Assembly (NCBI GenBank): GCA_021780055.1
Contig: JAJXZM010000002.1
Location: 1 to 5,001 of the forward strand
DNA: 5,001 nt
DNA from: Acidobacteriota bacterium
Lineage (GTDB): Bacteria; Acidobacteriota; Terriglobia; UBA7540
Direction of reading: 5' to 3'
The position numbers were made by a program, and so were the translations under genes. How positions within the stretch are numbered: position 1 is the stretch's first letter; each line of letters begins with the position of its first letter. Positions 1 through 5,001 of the stretch are shown in pieces. The notes beneath the pieces are model-generated. The model was not told the DNA's origin and searched no databases. It saw only the letters and a program-made list of their open reading frames with translations.

Positions 1-940
1 CGAAGCGTTTGAGGTTTACAACAACTACGTGGCTTTGCCGCTGAAGGAAGCCTTTGGTATCGAGTATTGGGCCCTTGAAGAAGCAAAGCTCCGCCGCCAG
101 CCTCCTGAGCAGGAACTGAGCCGGAAAGTGGCCTTTGTTGTCGGCGCTGGGCATGGCATTGGCCGTGAAGTGGCGATCATGGCGGCGAAACGGGGAGCGC
201 ATATCGTTGCCGCTGACCTCGACGGCGAAGCCGCAGAGTCCGTAGCCGGCGAAGTGTCGGGCATCGCGGGGAAAGACGCATCCACGTCGGTTGTTTTGGA
301 CATCCGCGACCGCAACTCCGTTCGCGCGGCCCTGCGCAAAGCCGTCGAAACGTTTGGCGGAATCGATATCCTGGTAAATACTGCCGCGATTTTTCCGGCT
401 TCGCCCGACGGCAAGATCACAGATGAACAATGGAAGCTTACACTGGACATTAACGTAACAGGCAACCACCTGTTGGTTTCTGAGGCGGAGAAAATATACA
501 GCCCTCAGAAATTGTCGGGCGGCATTGTGCTCACAAGTTCCGCCAACGCGGTCGTCCCCAAACGCGGCAGCGAGGCCTATGATGTTAGCAAGGCAGCGCT
601 AAGCCACCTGGTGCGAGAGCTTGCCATTTCGTTGGCCCCCGTTGTAAGGGTGAACGGCATCAGTCCAGCCACGGTCGTCAAAGGATCGACCATGTTTCCG
701 CGCGACCGCGTTCTTGCTTCGCTGGCCAAGTACAAGATCGAACACAACCCGGAAGCATCCACCGACGAGTTGCGGAACAAGCTCGCGCAGTTTTATGCGG
801 GCCGTACGCTGACGCACGAGCCGATTGACCCGGCCGATTGCGCTGAAGCCATCCTGTTTCTTGCCGGTGACCGTTCGCGCTGCACGACGGGCCATCTGTT
901 TCCTGTGGACGGAGGGCTGACGGAGGCGTTCCTCCGATAA
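1..940 (+). CDS. rhaD: Bifunctional rhamnulose-1-phosphate aldolase / short-chain dehydrogenase, C-terminal part (5' end outside window)
   Basis: The reading frame is open from the left edge (first full codon at 2) to TAA at 938-940, so this is the last 312 residues of a longer protein. Nearly all of it is a classical SDR domain. It shows the glycine-rich nucleotide loop GAGHGIG (143-163), an Asp at the end of beta-2 (215-217) that favours NAD(H), NTAA in place of NNAG (377-388), the Ser pair of the active site (536-541), the YxxxK pair as YDVSK (578-592), and a C-terminal VDGG (905-916). The preceding stretch, including IEYWALEEAKLRR, resembles the linker of the RhaD aldolase/dehydrogenase fusion family, whose N-terminal class II aldolase half would lie upstream. 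In that family the aldolase makes dihydroxyacetone phosphate and L-lactaldehyde, and the SDR half acts on lactaldehyde, probably oxidising it to L-lactate in the cytoplasm. rhaB follows after 40 bases. The GTG at 29 is not a real start, because the frame continues upstream without a stop. The SDR call is very firm; the fusion is inferred from the linker and the neighbours. Confidence 0.9.
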   Translation, partial: EAFEVYNNYVALPLKEAFGIEYWALEEAKLRRQPPEQELSRKVAFVVGAGHGIGREVAIMAAKRGAHIVAADLDGEAAESVAGEVSGIAGKDASTSVVLDIRDRNSVRAALRKAVETFGGIDILVNTAAIFPASPDGKITDEQWKLTLDINVTGNHLLVSEAEKIYSPQKLSGGIVLTSSANAVVPKRGSEAYDVSKAALSHLVRELAISLAPVVRVNGISPATVVKGSTMFPRDRVLASLAKYKIEHNPEASTDELRNKLAQFYAGRTLTHEPIDPADCAEAILFLAGDRSRCTTGHLFPVDGGLTEAFLR

Positions 941-980
941 GAGCAAAGGCCAGAATTGACAGGTTCATTGCGGGGCGCAT

Positions 981-2432
981 ATGCACAACCTTCGATCTGT
1001 CGCCATCGATCTGGGTGCTGGAAGCTGCCGAGTTTCTCTGGCGGAATGGAATGGGACCGATGCCAGCGTCCACGTTGCCCACCGCTATCCGAACGGCCCG
1101 ATTGAGCGCGAGGGGCACCTGTGGTGGCAGCTCAACCAACTTTGCGATGGAGCCGACGAGGGGCTCGACCTTGCGGCGAAGCTGACGGCGAACGCGAGCG
1201 GCGGTATTGATTCCATCGGCGTGGACGGATGGGCCGTCGATTACGTCCGGCTCGATCAGGCCGGCAAGGTGCTTGCGGACCCGCTCTGCTATCGTGACGC
1301 GCGGACCGAGAATGCAATGCCAGCGGTCTGGGACCGAATCGCCCGTGAGCGGCTCTACGAGTTAACCGGTATTCAGTTTCTGCGTTTCAACACTCTCTAT
1401 CAGCTTTACGCCGACCGTCGCGACGGCCTGGAACCCGGAGCCGGGTGGCTCAATGTTCCAGAATATCTTCTGTACCGCTTTGCCGGCTCGGACCCGAACG
1501 CGGCGGTCGCCGAATACACCAATTCAACCCACACACAATTGGTGAATGCAAGAACGCGGAACTGGTGCGACGAAGTTTTTGAAAAGGTAGGCCTTGACCG
1601 GTCAGCCGCGCCGCGCCTTGTGCCACCGGGAACGCAGCTCGGACCTCTGCGCGGCGAGATTGCGAATCTCCCGGCATACAAGGGCACGCGAGTGATTGCT
1701 CCTGCCTGCCATGATACAGGGGCTGCAGTTGCGGGCATTCCGGACTCGACAACCGACTGGGCCTTCATCAGTTCCGGGACATGGTCGCTCGTGGGCGCCG
1801 TGCTTGAGGAGCCCTGCACGTCCGCCGCAGCGCTGCACGAGAATTTTACCAACGAGGGCGGCGTCGGAGGTCGTATCCGGTTTCTGAAGAACGTGAACGG
1901 CATGTGGCTGCTTGAGGAGTGTTTGCGCGAATGGCAGTCGGCCAGCTTCCGTTCATGGACAGTGCCTGAACTCGTCGCGGAATGTCAACGCCTGCCCGTG
2001 CCTGAAACGATTTTCAATGTCGACGCCCCGGACCTTATCCTTCCGGGGCACATGCCTTCGCGGATCAACCGCGAGCTCGAAAAGGCTGGCCACGCGCCTA
2101 TTCCCGAAGATCCGAAGCACGCGCCCTGGATGGCCGGTGTTATATTTGCCAGCCTGGCCGCGCGTTATGCAAATGTCCTGCGGGCGCTGCAGGATGTGAC
2201 GGGCCGCAAGTTCCGGCGCCTTTATGTGGTTGGTGGAGGCAGCCAGAACGAGTTCGTGAATCGCCTGATTCAAGATCACACGGGGCTTGAAGTCAAACAC
2301 GGACCCGTCGAGAGTTCCACCACTGGTAATCTCGCTATTCAGTTTGCTTCACTTGAAGGCGGGAGTGCGGATGTTACTCCAACCGACGTTGCCCGGTGGG
2401 CCGAACGGTTGGTTCGTTCTTCAGTCGCATAA
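981..2432 (+). CDS. rhaB: Rhamnulokinase RhaB (FGGY-family carbohydrate kinase)
   Basis: This cytoplasmic kinase transfers the ATP phosphate to L-rhamnulose, giving L-rhamnulose 1-phosphate, the substrate of the aldolase encoded just upstream. The protein has 483 residues, close to the 489 of E. coli RhaB. Visible FGGY features in order are the N-terminal phosphate loop DLGAGS (residues 10-15), the sugar-side motif GVDGWAVDYV near residue 80, CHDTG with the likely catalytic base Asp245, the SSGTWSLVG motif (264-272), FTNEGG, the adenosine-site glycines GGGSQN (418-423), and GPVESSTTGN near the C-terminus. The last few match RhaB specifically rather than xylulose or glycerol kinases. The ATG at 981 is chosen because an in-frame TGA at 957-959 rules out any longer version and the phosphate loop falls at the usual distance from it. 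The ribosome binding site is weak (GGGG at 972-975), which fits translation within an operon. rhaT follows after 26 bases. I see no missing key residue. Confidence 0.95.
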   Translation: MHNLRSVAIDLGAGSCRVSLAEWNGTDASVHVAHRYPNGPIEREGHLWWQLNQLCDGADEGLDLAAKLTANASGGIDSIGVDGWAVDYVRLDQAGKVLADPLCYRDARTENAMPAVWDRIARERLYELTGIQFLRFNTLYQLYADRRDGLEPGAGWLNVPEYLLYRFAGSDPNAAVAEYTNSTHTQLVNARTRNWCDEVFEKVGLDRSAAPRLVPPGTQLGPLRGEIANLPAYKGTRVIAPACHDTGAAVAGIPDSTTDWAFISSGTWSLVGAVLEEPCTSAAALHENFTNEGGVGGRIRFLKNVNGMWLLEECLREWQSASFRSWTVPELVAECQRLPVPETIFNVDAPDLILPGHMPSRINRELEKAGHAPIPEDPKHAPWMAGVIFASLAARYANVLRALQDVTGRKFRRLYVVGGGSQNEFVNRLIQDHTGLEVKHGPVESSTTGNLAIQFASLEGGSADVTPTDVARWAERLVRSSVA

Positions 2433-2449
2433 AAATCCTGCAGCTGAAT

Positions 2450-2454
2450 GGGGA
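2450..2454 (+). promoter_or_regulatory. Ribosome binding site deciding the rhaT start
   Basis: GGGGA lies 4 bases before ATG 2459. It is a little close but is the only purine-rich site in this junction. It supports the 341-residue RhaT over a version starting at GTG 2396 inside rhaB. Confidence 0.55.
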
Positions 2455-2458
2455 AATC

Positions 2459-3484
2459 ATGAGTGGAAGCATCGGCCTGGCAATTGGACTGGTCCTCTTG
2501 GGTGGAATCCTGCAAGGGAGCTTTGCTCTCCCCATGAAACGCATGACCCGCTGGCGCTGGGAGAACACCTGGTTGGTGTATTCCGTTGCCGGGTTGGTTG
2601 TACTCCCATGGATTCTGGTTTTCTTGACCGTTCCTCATTTTGGCCATGTGCTGGCGGGTTCTTCAGGTGCAGTGATCGCGGAGGTCGTGTTTTTCGGGTT
2701 TGGCTGGGGCGTGGGTTCCACCCTTTTTGGCCTGGGAATCATCCGCGTGGGCATGGCGCTCACTTTTGCTATTGTCCTTGGGATCACGGCCGCACTCGGT
2801 TCACTTCTTCCCCTTATCGTCTTGCACCCAGACGAGCTATTTACCCGCCAGGGATATTTCCTGATGGGTGGTCTTGCGATCGTTATTCTTGGTATTGTGG
2901 TTTGTTCGCTGGCCGGCCATCGGCGTGAGAAGGAACTTTCAAGCCAGACCACGCAGCGCGGCGGAGCCGGTTTCTGGCTGGGCCTCGCGATCTGCATCCT
3001 CTCCGGAATTTTTTCGGCCATGCTCAATTTCAGCTTCGTCTTTGGCAAAGACCTGCAGACGGCGTCCCTCGTCGCGGGCGCTTCACAGGCCATGTCGTCC
3101 AATCTGATCTGGGCGCTTGCGCTCGGCGCCGGTTTCCTTGCCAACGCCGGATATTGCATCTATCTGCTAAGGAAGAATCACACCTGGGGCGTGCTGACGC
3201 AGGCGGACATTTCTCCAAATTATTGGCTGGGAGCGGTCCTGATGGGGGCCGTCTGGTTCTTCGGGATTGCATTTTACGGCATGGGAGCTACTGGACTGGG
3301 CGACCTTGGCGCCGTGCTGGGCTGGCCGCTTTTTATGGCAATGAACATCACCGCCGCCAATGTCTGGGGAGCTGCTACCGGCGAATGGAAGGGTGCCAGC
3401 CCTCGGACGTATGGCTATTCCTGGGCCGGCGTTGCGGTCCTGCTCATTGCGATCTATGTGATTTCGCACGCAAGCGCGTTGTAA
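2459..3484 (+). CDS. rhaT: L-rhamnose/proton symporter RhaT
   Basis: This inner-membrane permease of the drug/metabolite transporter superfamily imports L-rhamnose together with protons. The protein has 341 residues (E. coli RhaT has 344) and about ten hydrophobic segments, near residues 4-24, 38-58, 71-90, 96-120, 133-152, 171-193, 213-237, 255-275, 282-305 and 320-337. Regions resembling E. coli RhaT include FALPMKRMTRWRWEN followed by VLPW in the first 50 residues, CILSGIFSAMLNFSF around 178-193, and the GEWKGA motif before the last helix. The ATG at 2459 is preferred: it has a GGGGA ribosome binding site at 2450-2454 and puts the first membrane helix at the very N-terminus as in the family. 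A longer frame from GTG 2396 would overlap rhaB by 37 bases and add a polar 21-residue leader. It sits 26 bases after rhaB and is probably co-transcribed, providing the uptake step for the pathway. Confidence 0.95.
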   Translation: MSGSIGLAIGLVLLGGILQGSFALPMKRMTRWRWENTWLVYSVAGLVVLPWILVFLTVPHFGHVLAGSSGAVIAEVVFFGFGWGVGSTLFGLGIIRVGMALTFAIVLGITAALGSLLPLIVLHPDELFTRQGYFLMGGLAIVILGIVVCSLAGHRREKELSSQTTQRGGAGFWLGLAICILSGIFSAMLNFSFVFGKDLQTASLVAGASQAMSSNLIWALALGAGFLANAGYCIYLLRKNHTWGVLTQADISPNYWLGAVLMGAVWFFGIAFYGMGATGLGDLGAVLGWPLFMAMNITAANVWGAATGEWKGASPRTYGYSWAGVAVLLIAIYVISHASAL

Positions 3485-3536
3485 CCAAAGAAAGTCAGAT
3501 TATTGGGAGGACCGGTTGAGCGTTGCGCCCTTCACT

Positions 3537-3562
3537 GCCGGTTGTTGTCGCAACAGTGCGGC
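3537..3562 (+). repeat. Imperfect inverted repeat / candidate operator or hairpin
   Basis: GCCGGTTG (3537-3544) pairs with CAAC (3551-3554) and CGGC (3559-3562), leaving a six-base loop and a four-base bulge. An alternative pairing is CACTG (3533-3537) with CAGTG (3554-3558). No T run follows, so it does not look like an intrinsic terminator. It could be a protein-binding site controlling the downstream gene, or chance in GC-rich sequence. Confidence 0.3.
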
Positions 3563-3658
3563 GCGATGGCCGGCCGGATTCGTTTTCATTATTAAATTTC
3601 ATGATGTTGCCACCGTCGCTGCGAGAGTGAGACGCGTGACGCTCATGGCTGCACCGGC

Positions 3659-3664
3659 AGGAGG
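3659..3664 (+). promoter_or_regulatory. Perfect Shine-Dalgarno site of the rhamnosidase gene
   Basis: AGGAGG stands 6 bases before ATG 3671, the best ribosome binding site in the window. It fixes the start of the glycosidase and predicts efficient translation, in contrast to the weak sites before rhaB and rhaT. Confidence 0.85.
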
Positions 3665-3670
3665 ATTGAG

Positions 3671-3760
3671 ATGAAGCGCCGAACCTTTATGCAGAACTTT
3701 GCCGCCGGGGCCCTTACGCTGGTTGTTCGTGGGCCACGCGTTGCGTTGGGGGCCAATGCT
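3671..3760 (+). other. Predicted twin-arginine (Tat) signal peptide of the rhamnosidase
   Basis: The first 30 residues have Arg3-Arg4 followed by Thr, Phe and Met (RRxFM, close to the RRxFLK consensus). An Ala/Gly/Leu/Val-rich core covers residues 10-19, then a short Arg-containing stretch, and ANA at 28-30 is a plausible signal-peptidase site. The weak hydrophobicity and basic residues after the core favour Tat over Sec export. Confidence 0.7.
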
Positions 3761-5001
3761 GCCGGAGAAGATGACCTGGAATCAGCTTTCCGGTCGCTGC
3801 CAGCCGCAGCCCGGCCCAAGACGTGGTGGCACTGGATGAACGGGAATGTCACCCGTGACGGCATTACCCGGGATCTGGAAGCGCTGCACCGAGCAGGCGT
3901 CGGCGGGTTTCAGATCTTTCAGGTGGGCACGGGCATTCCCAAAGGCCTCGTGAATTACGGAAGCGATGAGTGGCTCCATCTTCTTCAGCACGCAGCGGCT
4001 GAAGCAGATCGGTTGGGCATGGAATACGACATGATGAACTGTCCGGGCTGGTCGTCGAGCGGAGGGCCATGGATCACTCCGGAGCTTTCCATGCAGCAAC
4101 TGACCTGGAGCGAAACGCAGGTTTCCGGCGGCAGAGCAGTTGACGTGCAGTTACCGGAACCTTTTAAGAAACGAAACTACTACCGCGATGCGCTGGTGCT
4201 GGCCTTCCCGTCGCTCGAAGGTGAAGAAAGGCCACTGAAGGAGTTGCTAAGGCGCGTTACCTCCAACAGCGGCGAAGTTGACGCAACGCTGTTGACGGGT
4301 GGTGATCCCACCAAGGGTGTAGATATAGAGCCGGCTGCCGGACAGTCCGCCCATCTCCTGCTCGAGTTTAAAGAACCCTACGCGGCACGATCCATTGAGT
4401 TCTATTCAAATCCACCGGCCAGTGCAGGCCATTCGTTCCGGTACCCCGCGTTGTCACTCGAAGCTTCGGACGATGGTTCCAGTTTCCGCAAAGTCTGTGA
4501 CCTTGGTGTGCCGCGCCGCCGGGGCCCGATTGAAGTTCCTGCAGTGGTAAATTTCCTGCTGACAAAGGCAAAGTATTTTCGCCTGGTTGCCTCAGGGCCG
4601 GGAAGTATTGCGCGGCTTCGAATCTCCGGATCTCTCAGGATTGCCGACTGGCCCCTGAAAGCCAACTTTGCCCACCGCGGTGGCGCAAAGCCCTTCACCC
4701 CGACGGATTCGGTTCCCAAGAGGTCTGTAATCGATCCGGCGTCGGTGTTGGACGTCTCCCGCTACATGGATAGCACCGGTCACCTCAAGTGGCAGGCTCC
4801 TGACGGCAACTGGACGATCCTACGAATGGGGCAGACGACCACAGGTGTTGAGAACCACCCTGCGCCGGACGGCGGTCTGGGCCTTGAGTGCGACAAGTAC
4901 AACAAGACAGCCTACGATTATCATTTCGAGCACTTCTTCGGGAAGTTGCTTCCGACCCTGGAATCGCTCGGCGCTAAGGGGCAGGCCGGCGCTGTTATTG
5001 A
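3671..5001 (+). CDS. Exported GH106-like alpha-L-rhamnosidase, N-terminal part (3' end outside window)
   Basis: The frame runs from ATG 3671 to the right edge without a stop: 443 complete codons of a gene whose family members are usually about 900-1100 residues. Residues 1-30 look like a Tat signal: KRRTFMQ (twin Arg at 3-4), a modest hydrophobic stretch (10-19), and a possible AxA cleavage site ending at Ala30. The enzyme is therefore probably exported folded to the periplasm or beyond. Mature-part features resembling GH106 are WWHWMNGNV (52-60), GVGGFQIFQVG, and MNCPGWSSSGGPWITPE (122-138). A beta-sandwich-like section follows at about 224-310 (HLLLEF, LEASDDGSSF, KYFRLVASG), then HRGGAKPF, and GLECDKYNK (404-412) near the edge. 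The family hydrolyses terminal alpha-L-rhamnosyl linkages by inversion. I could not place the catalytic glutamates, which may lie outside the window. The rhamnose kinase and symporter directly upstream strongly support rhamnose as the product. The exact glycan substrate is unknown. Confidence 0.85.
   Translation, partial: MKRRTFMQNFAAGALTLVVRGPRVALGANAAGEDDLESAFRSLPAAARPKTWWHWMNGNVTRDGITRDLEALHRAGVGGFQIFQVGTGIPKGLVNYGSDEWLHLLQHAAAEADRLGMEYDMMNCPGWSSSGGPWITPELSMQQLTWSETQVSGGRAVDVQLPEPFKKRNYYRDALVLAFPSLEGEERPLKELLRRVTSNSGEVDATLLTGGDPTKGVDIEPAAGQSAHLLLEFKEPYAARSIEFYSNPPASAGHSFRYPALSLEASDDGSSFRKVCDLGVPRRRGPIEVPAVVNFLLTKAKYFRLVASGPGSIARLRISGSLRIADWPLKANFAHRGGAKPFTPTDSVPKRSVIDPASVLDVSRYMDSTGHLKWQAPDGNWTILRMGQTTTGVENHPAPDGGLGLECDKYNKTAYDYHFEHFFGKLLPTLESLGAKGQAGAVI

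Larger units (their letters stand above)
3485..3670 (+). promoter_or_regulatory. Intergenic region before the rhamnosidase gene; probable promoter/control region
   Basis: This is the only gap longer than 50 bases in the window. It contains an imperfect inverted repeat (3537-3562), the heptamer CCGGTTG twice (3512-3518 and 3538-3544), an 8-base GC palindrome GGCCGGCC (3568-3575), an AT-rich patch (about 3579-3605) and a GACGC tandem (3631-3635 and 3638-3642). No convincing -35/-10 pair is visible. TATTAA at 3590-3595 matches four of six consensus bases, but nothing suitable lies 17 bases upstream. No stem followed by a T run was found after rhaT, so a factor-independent terminator is not supported. 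The gap and the strong ribosome binding site at its end suggest that the rhamnosidase can be transcribed separately; this is inference. Confidence 0.4.

Noticed and set aside
956..961. Perfect TTGACA -35 hexamer between the aldolase gene and rhaB
   Set aside because: At a 17-base spacing the -10 position would fall on the rhaB start codon and has no TATAAT-like sequence, so it is most likely chance within an operon junction.
1406..1903. Minus-strand open frame of 165 codons inside rhaB
   Set aside because: It lies fully opposite a well-conserved kinase gene, has low-complexity Arg/Ser/Pro-rich composition, and resembles no family I recognise. It is a GC-driven shadow.
2396..2458. Longer rhaT starting at GTG 2396, overlapping the rhaB end
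   Set aside because: The extra 21 residues are polar and absent from known RhaT proteins. ATG 2459 has its own ribosome binding site and gives the family length.
2635..3159. Minus-strand open frame of 174 codons opposite rhaT
   Set aside because: It is the antisense of a clear membrane transporter, rich in Pro, Arg and Ser, with no recognisable domain.
3511..3542. Possible intrinsic terminator after rhaT (ACCGG at 3511-3515 with CCGGT at 3538-3542)
   Set aside because: The stem is only five pairs around a 22-base loop and no T run follows.
3627..3644. TGAG-N10-CTCA inverted repeat just before the rhamnosidase ribosome binding site
   Set aside because: The arms are only four bases and the centre is not symmetrical, so it is expected by chance.

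Overview
The window holds part of an L-rhamnose utilisation locus, read entirely from the + strand. The organism is a moderately GC-rich bacterium. Three features suggest a soil-type polysaccharide degrader such as an acidobacterium: a bifunctional RhaD-type aldolase/dehydrogenase, a RhaT symporter, and a large glycosidase with a Tat-like leader. Planctomycetota or Verrucomicrobiota cannot be excluded. The lineage is inferred from gene content and style, not from any marker gene.

Layout. Positions 1-940 are the 3' part of a bifunctional rhamnulose-1-phosphate aldolase/short-chain dehydrogenase; its aldolase half lies upstream of the window. After a 40-base gap comes rhamnulokinase rhaB (981-2432). 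After a further 26 bases comes the L-rhamnose/proton symporter rhaT (2459-3484). The tight same-strand spacing argues for one operon. A 186-base gap (3485-3670) follows, with an imperfect inverted repeat, an AT-rich patch and, at its end, a perfect AGGAGG ribosome binding site. The gap leads into a GH106-like alpha-L-rhamnosidase gene that begins at 3671 and is still open at the right edge of the window.

How the genes work together. The secreted rhamnosidase is inferred to release L-rhamnose from plant or microbial glycans or glycosides outside the cytoplasm. RhaT imports the sugar with protons. A rhamnose isomerase, not present here and presumably nearby, would make L-rhamnulose. RhaB phosphorylates this at C1. 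The aldolase/dehydrogenase splits the phosphate into dihydroxyacetone phosphate and L-lactaldehyde and then handles the lactaldehyde with NAD(H). No transcription regulator, RNA gene, mobile element or CRISPR array is visible. I see no evidence of a previously undescribed system; the main points of interest are the coupling of the exported hydrolase to the catabolic operon and the intergenic region before it.
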